Numbered from the stretch's first letter, positions 37,177-46,774 are shown. The stretch is DNA of 64,000 nucleotides from Leisingera sp. S132 (GCF_025144465.1 NZ_CP083553.1:3465001-3529000), one strand, 5' to 3'. Notes: generated from the letters alone by a model not told the origin. Program-made: numbers and translations.

Positions 37177-39921
37177 CTATTTCTTGACGGACTTCAGAGC
37201 CTCCTTGGTGAAAACGCGCAGGCCCAGGTCGGCGCGGAACCCGTGGATTTCACTCACATCAAGTGCACGCATGAAGGACAGGATCTCTGGACTGATGACT
37301 TGGCCTGGCACCAGAATCGGAAAACCGGGCGGGTAAGGAATGACGAAGCTGGAGGAGACCAGTTCCTCCCCTGCCTCCAGCCGCTTCATCAAGCTGTCAT
37401 CCGTCGGGATGTAATCGCAATTGTCCTCGTTGTAGGCGAGAAAGAAGGCGGTGCGGATATCGCCCTCCGGCGTGTCCTTGCCAGCCCGGAAAGCATCGTG
37501 GAACCGGCTGAAATCCGGCAGCGGCGGCACATGCTCCACCAGCGCAGACACCCGGTTGTCAAAGGACCTACGCTCCATCTTAGAGGCATCGTCCAAAAGC
37601 TCGTCCAGATCGTTGGCGATCTCCACCAGCACCTCGATCAGATAGGCGACCGAAGACCGGGTGGTGCCGATATTGGTCATAAACAGCACGGTATTGCGCG
37701 AGGTCTTGTTGATCTGGATCCCGTATTTGTCCATCAGGATCTTGGTTTTGAAGGTGTCGCCATCCCAGCCAGTGCCCCCCACTGCCAAGGTAACGCGGGT
37801 CGGGTCGAGCACAAACTCGTCCTGGCTCCACATCGACCACTTGTCGACCCAGCCGTGATCTGGATCGTAATAGGCCTCCACCCCGCTTTCACGGAACTGC
37901 TCCGGGATCATGTCGCCCGCAGTCAGCACCTTGAAATACTTGTTCAGCAGCGGGTGTTCAGAGACCGCCCGGCGGATCGACATCGCGCTTTCAATCTGCT
38001 TTTGGACAAATTCGAACCCCTCCAGCTCCACCTGCCGCCGCCCGACATCGAGTGAGGCAATAATCTGGTAGTTCGGCGAGGTTGAAGTATGGGTCATATA
38101 GGCTTCGTGGAATGCCTGCTCCACCTCGCCCTTGAAGTCCTGATCATTCACATGGATCATCGACCCCTGCCGCAGCGAGGTCAGGGTCTTGTGGGTGGAC
38201 TGGGTAGCATAGACCCGCACCCGCGCATCAGGCGGCGGCACTAGCCGGGTGTTCAGCCATGTCTCCTCATCCACGTCCTTCATCATTTCCTGCTGTGCGG
38301 CCCAGGCCTGCGCTGTATCCGGGGTGCGCAGTGTCTCCCGCAGCGTGTTGGCGACCCCCATGGCGGTACGCTGACGATAGGTCGGGTCAAAGCGGGCAAA
38401 GGCAAACCATGCCTCGTCCCACAGGAAAATCAGATCTTTTTTGATGGCCAGGCATTCCTCCATCACCCGCCGCACATTGTAGACGATGCCGTCGAAAGTG
38501 CAGTTGGTCAGCAGCACCATCCGGACCCGATCCAGCTTGCCCGCCGCCTTCAGCCGCAAAAGCGTGTGCTTGATTTCGCGCAGGGGCACCGCACCGTACA
38601 TCGAATGCTCATGCAGAGGATAGCTGTCCATATAGGCCACGCTGGCACCCGCCAGCACCATCCCGTAATGGTGCGATTTGTGGCAGTCGCGATCAACGAG
38701 CACGATGTCGCCAGGACGGACCACCGACTGCACCACGATCTTGTTGCAGGTCGAGGTGCCGTTGGTGGCAAAGAACGTATGTTTTGCGCCAAAGGCCCGT
38801 GCCGCCATGTCCTGGGCTTCCTTAATCGGGCCGCGCGGCTCCAGCAGGCTGTCGAGCCCGCCGGAGGTCGCCGATGTTTCCGCCAGGAAGATGTTGGAAC
38901 CGTAAAACGCGCCCATGTCCTGAATCCAGTGCGAGCGGCTGATCGACTTGCCCCGGCTGATCGGCATCGCGTGAAACACGCCAGTGGGCTGTTTCGAGTA
39001 TTCCTTGAGCGCGGTGAAGAACGGCGATTTATAGCGGCGGTCCACCCCGCGGAGGATGTTCAGATGCAGCTCTTGGAAGTCCTCCTGATTGTAGAACACC
39101 CGGCGGCAGCGGCCTAGGTCCAGCCCGGCGATGTCCTCTGCGGAACGGTCGGTGACCAGATAGGCATCCAGTTCAGGCCGGATCTTCTCGATCAGACGGC
39201 AGGCCTCCGGACCGTATTGGTGCGGGTCAATCGAGTCGACAGACTCCTCCTCGCTGACGCGAGTCAGATACTGGTTAAGTATCGGCAGCTCTATCTTGGA
39301 CTTCAGAGACAGCCCGGGGCGCACCACCACGGCTTGCACATTGTGATTGAACAGGATGCCAATCAGCGCATCCTCCAGCGACGGCACAATCACCGGCTCA
39401 TAAATGAACGGGTCTTCAATCCGCCGCATCCGCAGCAGGTTCTGCCGCAGGAACCGCTCCTGCGATTCCGACACGTCGTCGACAATAAGCACTTCGAAAT
39501 AGGGTCGCCCCAGCGCCCGCGCTTCAGGCGCGAGCGACGCTTCATCCTCGTAGTCTTCGTTGTCGATCTCATCCGAAGAGAGCGGAATAGACCGCCGCCG
39601 GTAAGCGCCAGATGTCAGCGCCCGTGCGATACGGCGCACCGAAACCGCCAGATCTTCCAAATTGCCGTGCTGCAGCAGCCTGCGCAAATGCTCGAATGCA
39701 TGAATGCCTGGAAACGCCCAATAGCGTTCAATCGGAGCCAGCACATCGAACAGATGCTCTGCCGCGGCCATCAGCTTCTCGCTCTGGCGCCCTTCCTGAC
39801 GCTTCCGGGCCAGCCCTTCGGCAGTCTCACGCAGCGAGCTCCATCTGTCCGCCCGCAGCTGGGTTGCACTGTAATAATCCCGGATCGACGGCAAAGCCTT
39901 CCTTTGCGGCTGCAAGTTCAA
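37177..39921 (-). CDS. Orn/Lys/Arg-type PLP decarboxylase
   Basis: A 914-residue fold-I PLP enzyme of the bacterial inducible arginine/lysine decarboxylase family, longer than usual by about 150 residues at the N-terminus. It has a wing/receiver-like domain (FEVLIVDDVSESQ), the PLP-binding Lys578 in STHKTLTSLRQGS, an FLWDEAWFAF cofactor Asp region and a C-terminal domain with PYPPGFPILVPGQ. Substrate (Arg, Lys or Orn) is not fixed by the sequence. The start is a TTG with AAGGAGG 6 bases upstream. Confidence 0.88.
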   Translation of the reverse strand: MNLQPQRKALPSIRDYYSATQLRADRWSSLRETAEGLARKRQEGRQSEKLMAAAEHLFDVLAPIERYWAFPGIHAFEHLRRLLQHGNLEDLAVSVRRIARALTSGAYRRRSIPLSSDEIDNEDYEDEASLAPEARALGRPYFEVLIVDDVSESQERFLRQNLLRMRRIEDPFIYEPVIVPSLEDALIGILFNHNVQAVVVRPGLSLKSKIELPILNQYLTRVSEEESVDSIDPHQYGPEACRLIEKIRPELDAYLVTDRSAEDIAGLDLGRCRRVFYNQEDFQELHLNILRGVDRRYKSPFFTALKEYSKQPTGVFHAMPISRGKSISRSHWIQDMGAFYGSNIFLAETSATSGGLDSLLEPRGPIKEAQDMAARAFGAKHTFFATNGTSTCNKIVVQSVVRPGDIVLVDRDCHKSHHYGMVLAGASVAYMDSYPLHEHSMYGAVPLREIKHTLLRLKAAGKLDRVRMVLLTNCTFDGIVYNVRRVMEECLAIKKDLIFLWDEAWFAFARFDPTYRQRTAMGVANTLRETLRTPDTAQAWAAQQEMMKDVDEETWLNTRLVPPPDARVRVYATQSTHKTLTSLRQGSMIHVNDQDFKGEVEQAFHEAYMTHTSTSPNYQIIASLDVGRRQVELEGFEFVQKQIESAMSIRRAVSEHPLLNKYFKVLTAGDMIPEQFRESGVEAYYDPDHGWVDKWSMWSQDEFVLDPTRVTLAVGGTGWDGDTFKTKILMDKYGIQINKTSRNTVLFMTNIGTTRSSVAYLIEVLVEIANDLDELLDDASKMERRSFDNRVSALVEHVPPLPDFSRFHDAFRAGKDTPEGDIRTAFFLAYNEDNCDYIPTDDSLMKRLEAGEELVSSSFVIPYPPGFPILVPGQVISPEILSFMRALDVSEIHGFRADLGLRVFTKEALKSVKK

Positions 39922-39971
39922 AACCTGCCTCCTTTCTGTCGCGTCAGGACCTGCGCCGCCTTCCAGTCCGG

Positions 39972-40940
39972 TTAATCAGAACCCGTTTTTCCAGGAAAAA
40001 CGGAAAATTGATGCGGCGAATGTAACGTCTGCTCAAAATTCTCAATCGAGCTGCGCGGGTCGGACGCCTGCAGCCCGCGCTGCGATCCCTGACCTGGCGT
40101 CTCAAGCGGCCCCAGCGTTTTCAGGTAGGCATCTGCCCCGCTGGTCCGGTCGTAAACAGTGAACTCCGCATCCCGGTCGCGGAAGCTCTTCAATACCTGC
40201 CCCAGCCCTTTGAGCCCGGTTTCGCGCTGGCGCCGAACCTGATCCAGATCTATCTCGATCGGGAACATATCCTCCTGCCCCGCAGACTGGTGCAGCACGG
40301 TGGCCGACGGGTCCACCACAAGCGAACGCCCAACACCGCCGGCGCTCAGCCCGTTCACATCAAATACATAACATTGGAACTGCGCTGCGGTGGCTCGCGC
40401 GATGGCGATCTCCGCCTCCCGGTCAGTTGTACCGGTCAGTACCGGGTGCAGCAGCACTTCCACCCCCTGGCTGGTCAGCTGACGCGTGGTTTCCGGAAAC
40501 CAGATGTCATAGCAAATCGACAGTCCGAACCGGCCCACCCCTGGCACGTCGAATACGCAAAACTCAGTGCCCGCAGATATTCCGGCCTCATACGGTCGGA
40601 ACGGAAACATCTTGGAGTACTTGGCGACAATCTCACCTTCCGGATTGATAACGACAGATGTGTTCAGGATCCGGCCGTCTTCGGTTTTTTCGAACATGGA
40701 GCCCGGGATCAGCCAGATGCCAAAGCGGCGCGCGTCTTCCTGAAACTGCTGCAATGCATCGTTGGGAAAGGGTTGCGCGAATTGATCCAACGGCCCGTAG
40801 GGCGCAAGTTCGGAAAACAGAACCATCTGCGTCCAGGGAAACCGGGCCATCAAGATCTCAATTCGGTGACGCATGGCTTCGACATTCGAGTGAAGCGCAG
40901 AGACATGCATCTGAACACCAGCAATAGCGAAAGGTGTCAT
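39972..40940 (-). CDS. Nitrilase-superfamily amidohydrolase
   Basis: A 322-residue carbon-nitrogen hydrolase. The triad is Glu in VLFSELAPYG, Lys in AKYSKMFPFRPYE and Cys in LSICYDIWFPE. It could hydrolyse an amide, carbamoyl or nitrile group, as N-carbamoylputrescine amidase does; the substrate is unknown. First gene of the nitrilase-decarboxylase-ATP-grasp-C45 operon; 50 bp before the decarboxylase. A shortened paralogue is at 63.5 kb. Confidence 0.85.
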   Translation of the reverse strand: MTPFAIAGVQMHVSALHSNVEAMRHRIEILMARFPWTQMVLFSELAPYGPLDQFAQPFPNDALQQFQEDARRFGIWLIPGSMFEKTEDGRILNTSVVINPEGEIVAKYSKMFPFRPYEAGISAGTEFCVFDVPGVGRFGLSICYDIWFPETTRQLTSQGVEVLLHPVLTGTTDREAEIAIARATAAQFQCYVFDVNGLSAGGVGRSLVVDPSATVLHQSAGQEDMFPIEIDLDQVRRQRETGLKGLGQVLKSFRDRDAEFTVYDRTSGADAYLKTLGPLETPGQGSQRGLQASDPRSSIENFEQTLHSPHQFSVFPGKTGSD

Positions 40941-41327
40941 ATTAGCGGGAACTCCAACAGTCTTTGTTGCAACCAGTCTATGTACCGTCTGCGCCCTTGG
41001 CTAGGGCGTTTCCCCGTTCCCCCGGGTAGGACAGTCGGAGAAAAGTTCCACTGTATCAGCCTGCGCTCGAACTCTGCCGGTTGGCCGCTTGAAACTAGCG
41101 CCGCTAGGCCCAGCGTTCAAATCCTGCCCCTTTTCACAGTTCGCCAGCAAGCGGCACAGGATTAGAGGTTTTCGGCCTTGAACGCTTATCACCTATAATT
41201 TCTATCCTTTTTGTGATACTTTCACCCTGAGGGAGAGTGTCGCGGGAGCTGGTACAGCGAGTTTCGCTACCGGCCCGTTGCAGAAAGGTCTTCTGATGTT
41301 GTTTCCATAGCCACGGGAGTATGTGTT
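40941..41327. other. Intergenic region without recognised gene
   Basis: Divergent spacer between the nitrilase gene and the next plus-strand gene. It holds only short frames. A GGGAG at 41315-41319 is the ribosome site of the next gene. Confidence 0.5.
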
Positions 41328-42197
41328 GTGGCCGAGTCTCTGCTGAGTTTTTCCGAAGTGCTGCTGTTTGGACGTCCCCTGAGTGATCTGCAGATAAAGG
41401 CCGCGGACGCGGACGATGAAGAAAATGTTCGCCTGGCTACTGACGCAAGCCTGGACCTGACCAAAAACGTCAGCGAAGTGGACGGGGTCGATCTTGCTTT
41501 GAACGACAAGGTTTTGGTGCGCCTAAACGGCTCAAAGGAAAACGGAATCTATCAGGCTGCCGCGGCCCAAGGACAGGGCTTCCAGCTCGGAAGCCGTCAA
41601 ACAATTGAAAAAGGAAAAAGTGTTTCCGTTTCGGAAGGAGAGGAGCTCGGGGGAACAACTTGGATTCAGAGAAAAGAACCCAACAAGCAAATCTTCAAGG
41701 AGTTTAAACCGCCTCGCGGACGGGGCAAGAACAACTTCTTGAAAGGCCAGTTCGGCCCGGATGCCAAGCTCGCGCGCATTTATGGCTTTTCGTACGAAGG
41801 CACGTATTTCGAACTGCCGGAGCCGGCCATTTTCCTTGTGCACGGGGATGGCGAGAGCGCTACGGGCAAACTACCTGATAAAACCGAAGTCCAGGTGTCT
41901 CGTGCTCCTCTGAACCCTTCCGTTACCGGGGTTGCCTCAGCCGAGTATCAGTTCGCAAACGACATTATGGTCTGGGACTATGACAAGGCCGACTACTCAA
42001 TCCGCTTTGATGTGATGACGGGCATGCTGGAGCAGATACTATTGGATGTCTATTTCGGTGGTGGACCTGACATTAGCGGTGCGAAGGTCAGCGGGGCCAA
42101 GGTGAGCGGCGCCAAAGTCAGCGGTGCGAAGGTCAGCGGCGCCAAGGTGAGCGGTGCGAAGGTCAGCGGGGCGAAGGCCCGCGGCTCCGGCGACTGA
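41328..42197 (+). CDS. Phage-tail-like protein with pentapeptide-like SGAKV tail
   Basis: A 289-residue protein starting at GTG (GGGAG 8 bases upstream). Residues about 30-105 (VRLATDASLDLTKNVSEVDG, then LNDKVLVRLNG, ENGIYQAA and WIQR) match the repeat domain of phage tail/fibre proteins, which usually read like DGV.L..GDRVL...NGIY. The middle (about 115-245) is unrecognised. The C-terminus is six SGAKV pentamers plus SGAKA, close to the pentapeptide-repeat consensus A(D/N)LxG. No signal peptide and no phage genes nearby. Function is unknown. Confidence 0.75.
   Translation: MAESLLSFSEVLLFGRPLSDLQIKAADADDEENVRLATDASLDLTKNVSEVDGVDLALNDKVLVRLNGSKENGIYQAAAAQGQGFQLGSRQTIEKGKSVSVSEGEELGGTTWIQRKEPNKQIFKEFKPPRGRGKNNFLKGQFGPDAKLARIYGFSYEGTYFELPEPAIFLVHGDGESATGKLPDKTEVQVSRAPLNPSVTGVASAEYQFANDIMVWDYDKADYSIRFDVMTGMLEQILLDVYFGGGPDISGAKVSGAKVSGAKVSGAKVSGAKVSGAKVSGAKARGSGD
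42075..42179 (+). repeat. Seven 15-bp repeats encoding SGAKV
   Basis: Seven in-frame copies of AGCGGTGCGAAGGTC-like units with 0-3 substitutions each, mostly at third positions. They encode the C-terminal pentamers of the preceding gene. Confidence 0.95.
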
Positions 42198-42262
42198 ACC
42201 GCTTGACCGAACAGTTGGAAACCCTGCGGCGCGGCTCAAAAAGCCTGCGCCGCATTTCAGTT

Positions 42263-44032
42263 TCAGAACCCCGCTTTCTTCAACCCTTCCACAAAATGCT
42301 GGGTGTCTTCTTCCAGACGGTCTGGCTGCACCTTCGCCCAGCGGTCCAGTGAAAAGTTCGGATGGGCCTCGCGGTGCTTCGCGGCCATGTCTTTCGCCAG
42401 CTCAATCTTGCCCAGCTGGGCATAGCTTGCGGCCAGCATGCGCTGGCCCTCCGTCGGGTTGTTCATCTTGGTCAGCGTGTCGATAACCGCTTCATATTCT
42501 TTAAGATTGTAATAGGCGCCCCCCAGGTGCCACAGGTATTGATCCGGGAAGTAGGGGTTGAGCCGCATCGCCTGCTGCAGGTTGCCGATAGCAGCTTCAT
42601 TGTCACCGGAGTGAGCCAGCGCATCCGCGTAGTCGGACAGCAGATCGGCGTCATTCGGGTTCAGCGCGAGCGCGCGCCGGTAGGCGCCGATCGCAGCGTC
42701 ATGCTCCTTGCGGTACAGGTGCACAAAGCCCAATTCGCCAAAACCGCGGGCATCAGTCGGATCCAGCTCCACCGCCCTTTGTGCAAAACTCAGGGCCGTG
42801 TCCAGCGCGTGGTCTGCATCCTTGGCCCAGGAATACCGCCAATCGATATTCATTGTGCGGGAAATGGCTGCCGACGCCCGGGCATAGTCCTGATCGCGTG
42901 CCAATGCCCTCTCGTAAAGCGTTTGCGCTTCGTGATTGTCCTGCCGTGTATAGCGGAAAATATACTGCTGGCCGCGCAGAACATAACCATAAGCGGCAAG
43001 GTCGGCCGGAGCTGTTTGTGACATCCGCTTGCGCTCCTGTGCTTCGATCAGCACCGCGGTGGCTGCAACAACGGCGTCGGTGACTTCGTCCTGTATGGCA
43101 AATATATCATCGATATCCCGGTCGTAACGCTCCCCCCAGATAGTGCGGCCGGAATCCGCGTCAATCAGCTCAATCGCGATGCGGATCCGGGAGGCCGCCC
43201 GCCGTACGCTGCCCCGCGCGACATAGCGAACGCCAAGCTCACGGGCCGCATCCTGGGGCGGCATCGTTCCCGCCTTGAAGAAAAAGGCGGAGTTGCGGGC
43301 TATGACAAAAAGGTTTTTGAATTTGGACAGGTTCAGGATGATGTCTTCGGTCAGCCCGTCGGCAAACCAGCTGTCAGAGGGGTCTCCGCCTAGGCTGGTG
43401 AAGGGCAGCACTGCAACCGAGGGAATGTCTGGCTGCAGCGGCGGCACTGGCTGATTGGCCGGACGCAAGGTGGCTGCCATCGCCGCCCCCTCAATTTCGC
43501 TGCGGACGCAATAAGCCGGGACCGGTTCCGCAATATTCTTGAGCCGCCGCGGACCCAGGAATTCGAAACCGAAGCGCAGCCGGTTACGGATTTGCTCATA
43601 GACAGAGGCGCTGACATAGACACGGCCCGGTTCGGCTATTTCCTGCAACCGGGCGGCAATATTGACGTTGTCGCCGTGAATGCCACGATCATCGACCAGG
43701 ATTTCACCCATGTGGACTCCTGCCCGGAACCGCAGCTGCTGATCCTCTGCACGGCTGCGGTTGTTCTGGTCGGCGATCCGGTGCAGCTCCACCCCGAATT
43801 TGACCGCGTCAGTAGCGGTTTCGAACAAGGCCAGGACGCCATCGCCCCGGACTGCAACAACCTGCCCGTCATGAAGCTTACACGCGGCTTCCAGCTGCTC
43901 CAGTAAGGACTTCAGCGCGCTGTAAGTGTCAATCTCGTCATTGCCCATCAGCCGGGCATAGCCGACTACATCGGCAAACAGCACCGCCCCAAGCTGACGC
44001 CGGACATGGTTCTCCTTGTCTTGGCCGCTCAC
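42263..44032 (-). CDS. Class III adenylate/guanylate cyclase with TPR domain
   Basis: A 589-residue cytosolic signalling protein. The cyclase domain (about residues 10-180) has metal-binding Asp in LFADVVGYARLMG and Asp in AVRGDGVLALF, plus GVHMGEI and GDNVNIAARLQ. The middle domain (about 205-335) is the FlgO/TolB-like N-terminal domain common in these fusions (PSVAVLPFTSLGGDPSDSWF, ADGLTEDI). TPR repeats fill about 380-560. It likely makes cAMP under unknown control. Confidence 0.88.
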   Translation of the reverse strand: MSGQDKENHVRRQLGAVLFADVVGYARLMGNDEIDTYSALKSLLEQLEAACKLHDGQVVAVRGDGVLALFETATDAVKFGVELHRIADQNNRSRAEDQQLRFRAGVHMGEILVDDRGIHGDNVNIAARLQEIAEPGRVYVSASVYEQIRNRLRFGFEFLGPRRLKNIAEPVPAYCVRSEIEGAAMAATLRPANQPVPPLQPDIPSVAVLPFTSLGGDPSDSWFADGLTEDIILNLSKFKNLFVIARNSAFFFKAGTMPPQDAARELGVRYVARGSVRRAASRIRIAIELIDADSGRTIWGERYDRDIDDIFAIQDEVTDAVVAATAVLIEAQERKRMSQTAPADLAAYGYVLRGQQYIFRYTRQDNHEAQTLYERALARDQDYARASAAISRTMNIDWRYSWAKDADHALDTALSFAQRAVELDPTDARGFGELGFVHLYRKEHDAAIGAYRRALALNPNDADLLSDYADALAHSGDNEAAIGNLQQAMRLNPYFPDQYLWHLGGAYYNLKEYEAVIDTLTKMNNPTEGQRMLAASYAQLGKIELAKDMAAKHREAHPNFSLDRWAKVQPDRLEEDTQHFVEGLKKAGF

Positions 44033-44116
44033 AAGCTGTCCTCCCCTCGTGAGATTGGCTGAAGCCGGCTGTGTGCCGGATCCGGTGCTGTGTGATGCCA
44101 GGCAGACCGAAACTGT

Positions 44117-44767
44117 TTAGCTGTCTGGCGGGTCCTGCGGGCCTGGCGGCCAAGCCCAGCCGGAGCTTCCTGATCCGCGGAACCGGGCTGTGCAGGAGCC
44201 GTCGAGCTCCCGTGCGAGGGCCGTGCGGCAAGTGTTCCATTCGCCGCGCAGTAACCCCACGCAGATCATGTCATAATACCGGCCGTCCGCATACCAGGCC
44301 TCCCGCATGGTGCCTTCAGTTGCGAACCCGGCCCGTGATGTCATTTGCCGGCTGCTCGGGTTGTCGGCCCGATAGTAGGATGTAACGCGATTTAGCCCGA
44401 TCTGCCGGAATGCAAAGTCCAAAACCAGCGCCATGGAACGTATACCGAGACCTTGCCGCCGGCGGCTTTCCTCTATGAACAGTGCGATGACAGCATCGCG
44501 GTTAACAGAGGAGATGCTTTCCAGTCCGGTTATTCCGCAAAGCTCGCCGGTTTCCGATGTGATGGCAAACCAGTATCTGCCGGGGTCCTTGGCTGCCTCT
44601 GCAGCTTGCCCCCATGAAGCATCCATGCCTTCAGAATTGAAAGGGGCCCGGGCAGAACGGTCAAAGCGGGCCAGATCGGCAACATTATGAAACCAGGCGG
44701 CCATCGTGGCAAAGTCGCCTTTCTCAAGCGGCCGGAGCCAAAAAGCTGCGGACTGCCCCTGCAGCAT
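44117..44767 (-). CDS. GNAT-family N-acetyltransferase
   Basis: A 216-residue acetyltransferase of the RimJ/RimL type. The acetyl-CoA motif is RRRQGLGIRSMAL and the tail has AGFATEGTMREAWYADGRYYD. The start at 44767 follows GAGGAGG by 7 bases. The last 45 residues are low-complexity Gly/Pro/Ser-rich and may be an extension past a decayed stop. Confidence 0.85.
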   Translation of the reverse strand: MLQGQSAAFWLRPLEKGDFATMAAWFHNVADLARFDRSARAPFNSEGMDASWGQAAEAAKDPGRYWFAITSETGELCGITGLESISSVNRDAVIALFIEESRRRQGLGIRSMALVLDFAFRQIGLNRVTSYYRADNPSSRQMTSRAGFATEGTMREAWYADGRYYDMICVGLLRGEWNTCRTALARELDGSCTARFRGSGSSGWAWPPGPQDPPDS

Positions 44768-45054
44768 TTGCTTTCCTCCTCTTTGCTTGCGGATCCCGAA
44801 ACGGCCCCTTGCACCCTGAGGACGAGTCCCCGCCCGACAATACCACATTCCTTCCGTGCTTGGGACGTTCACTGCAGGCATGTTTGCAAAGACTTCTCTT
44901 CCAGGATCACCGAGTAACCCTCTATGGGCTACTAGCTTTCAGGCTTCCCCTTGCAGGTTAGGCGTGAAGGGAGCCGAGAAACGCCAAATTTGTTGCAAGC
45001 GCCATCTTTTTGGGGTTGCGGCCCTACGGCGGTAAGATTAAACCCCGCCGCAGT

Positions 45055-45131
45055 GGACCGATAGCTCAGCTGGATAGAGTACTTGACTACGAATCAAGGG
45101 GTCGGGGGTTCGAATCCTCCTCGGTCCGCCA
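45055..45131 (+). tRNA. tRNA-Arg (anticodon ACG)
   Basis: Full cloverleaf: acceptor GGACCGA/TCGGTCC, D-arm with AGCTCAGCTGGATAGAGT, anticodon stem TTGA/TCAA with loop CTACGAA (anticodon ACG), T-arm GGGGGTTCGAATCCTCC and encoded CCA. The region to the right is a mobile-element area. Confidence 0.97.
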
Positions 45132-45510
45132 CTTCCTGAATTGTCGGGCGACACATAGTTTTGCCATTTGCGACAGAACCTTTCCTTTTTCGTGTCTCCA
45201 ACATTCCCGCTCGCGCCTCCTGTTCCGCCAGTGGCGAAGCCTTCCCTGATTTTCACTTCGGAAGACCTCGTGTCTTCCGGAGGGCAAAGCAGGGTGGGCG
45301 CAGCCCGGACTGCGGCCGGGCGGTGATCTGACACACGGGGCCGGAGCGGTGAAATTGGGAGGGACCCGCGCCTGGCGCGGGAGGAACCGGATTTCTCCGT
45401 GGAGGCTGACGCGCAGCGGCATCAGAACCCGTGTTCAGATTGCCGGCCGGATGGCAGGCGGACCAATCAAACGGAAAATGCCGGGGCAGGGGGGTGAACT
45501 TCGTCCCTGT
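45132..45510. other. Spacer between tRNA-Arg and the IS3 element
   Basis: No gene is supported. It contains one copy of a 21-bp inverted repeat (45142-45162) and a CGGAAGAC/GTCTTCCG hairpin at 45259-45279. Confidence 0.6.
45142..45162. repeat. 21-bp inverted repeat, left copy
   Basis: The reverse complement of this stretch occurs exactly at 52231-52251. It begins 11 bp after tRNA-Arg. A second shared string, TTTGCGACAGA, follows at 45167-45177 and again (same orientation) at 52281-52291. Confidence 0.9.
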
Positions 45511-45557
45511 TGCCGGACACCAGGGTAATTTACCCCTGTCCAGGAAAGGAGCATGGA

Positions 45558-45854
45558 ATGGGACAAACGAGACGGACGTTCACAGATGAATTCAAAGCCG
45601 CAGCGGTTGGTCGGCTTTATAAGCCTGGTGCTACACAAGGTGGTGTTGCCAAGGAGCTTGGAGTGACGAGCTCGCAATTGAAGACGTGGCGCTTGGAGAT
45701 CGAAGCGGCGGGATCAATGGCGGCACTGCGCAGGCAGCAGGCGGATGCGGCGGAACTGGATCGTCTACGGAAGGAAAACAAACGTTTGAAGGTGGAAAAT
45801 GAAATCCTTGAGAAAGCTTCCGCTTTTTTCGCCTCAAGGGCAGCGAAGACATGA
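45558..45854 (+). CDS. IS3-family transposase OrfA
   Basis: A 98-residue HTH protein (RRTFTDEFKAAAVGRLYKPG, then GVAKELGVTSSQLKTW) with a coiled-coil leucine zipper (LRKENKRLKVENEILEKA). Start at 45558 has AAAGGAG upstream. Stop overlaps the OrfB start by ATGA, so expression of OrfB may be by coupling or frameshift. Confidence 0.93.
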   Translation: MGQTRRTFTDEFKAAAVGRLYKPGATQGGVAKELGVTSSQLKTWRLEIEAAGSMAALRRQQADAAELDRLRKENKRLKVENEILEKASAFFASRAAKT

Positions 45855-46750
45855 CTGCGAAACATGCCTTTGTCGCTGCCCATAAGGCTCTTTATCCCAT
45901 TTCCCTGCTCTGTCGCATTCTGGGGATCGGCCGCAGTTGGTTTTATGGTTTTACTCAGTCGCAACCAACCCGAGATCAGCGGCAAAAGCTGCGTACCGAC
46001 CGGGACGCCGAGTTGCTGCCAAAGATAAAAGCGGCGTTTTCTCAAAGCAAAAAACGATATGGGTCAAAGCGGGTCCACCAGGATCTGAAAGCCGATGGCG
46101 AGGCAGTCTCGGAGCGTCGCGTCGCCAGAATAATGAAGGAAAACAGTATCTCACCGCGTCTGCGCAAGCGCCGGAAGCCGCGCACGACTGACAGCAATCA
46201 CTCTTTGAAACCATCGCCGAATTTGCTGGAGCAGCAGTTCGATTGTTCCGTTCCAAACCGGGTTTGGCTGGCCGACATTACCTACGTCGATACGGACGAA
46301 GGATGGCTCTACGTCGCCGCCATCAAAGACATGGCAACACGTGAAATCGTCGGCTGGGCCATGGACGGTCATCTGCGATCCAAACTGTGCTGTGATGCCT
46401 TGAACATGGCCCTGGGGCGGCGTGGTCCGGTGCCTGGGCTCATTCACCATTCGGATCGCGGCGTGCAATACGCTGGCAGCGAATACCGTGCGCTGCTCGG
46501 GTCCGCGAAGATCATCCAATCAATGAGCCGAACCGGCGAATGCCTGGATAACGCTCCAATGGAAAGTTTCTTCGAATCACTGAAAAAGGAACTGGTTCAC
46601 CGGGAGCGCTTCAAAACGCGCGCCCAGGCAAAGGCGGCGATCTTCGAATACATTGAGGTCTTCTACAATCGCCAGCGACGTCATTCTGCCATCGGCTACC
46701 AAACCCCCGCGCAAGCATACGAAACCATGGCTTGGAAAAGCGCAGCGTAG
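45851..46750 (+). CDS. IS3-family transposase OrfB (DDE integrase)
   Basis: A 299-residue transposase with HTH_21-like KKRYGSKRVHQDL and the DDE catalytic residues: Asp in WLADITYVD, Asp in HHSDRGVQY and Glu in APMESFFESLKKE. Complete, so the element may still be active. Confidence 0.94.
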   Translation: MTAKHAFVAAHKALYPISLLCRILGIGRSWFYGFTQSQPTRDQRQKLRTDRDAELLPKIKAAFSQSKKRYGSKRVHQDLKADGEAVSERRVARIMKENSISPRLRKRRKPRTTDSNHSLKPSPNLLEQQFDCSVPNRVWLADITYVDTDEGWLYVAAIKDMATREIVGWAMDGHLRSKLCCDALNMALGRRGPVPGLIHHSDRGVQYAGSEYRALLGSAKIIQSMSRTGECLDNAPMESFFESLKKELVHRERFKTRAQAKAAIFEYIEVFYNRQRRHSAIGYQTPAQAYETMAWKSAA

Positions 46751-46774
46751 GGTCAATAATCAAACTGTCCGGAA

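Larger units (their letters stand above)
45511..46774 (+). mobile_element. IS3-family insertion sequence, complete
   Basis: About 1.26 kb with two transposase frames. The ends share CCGGACA in inverted orientation (45513-45519 and 46766-46772). Exact ends and target duplication are not resolved. Confidence 0.8.

Noticed and set aside
45055-45131. tRNA-Arg as an attachment site with a duplicated 3' end
   Set aside because: No second copy of the tRNA 3' end was found in the window, and no integrase gene is present.
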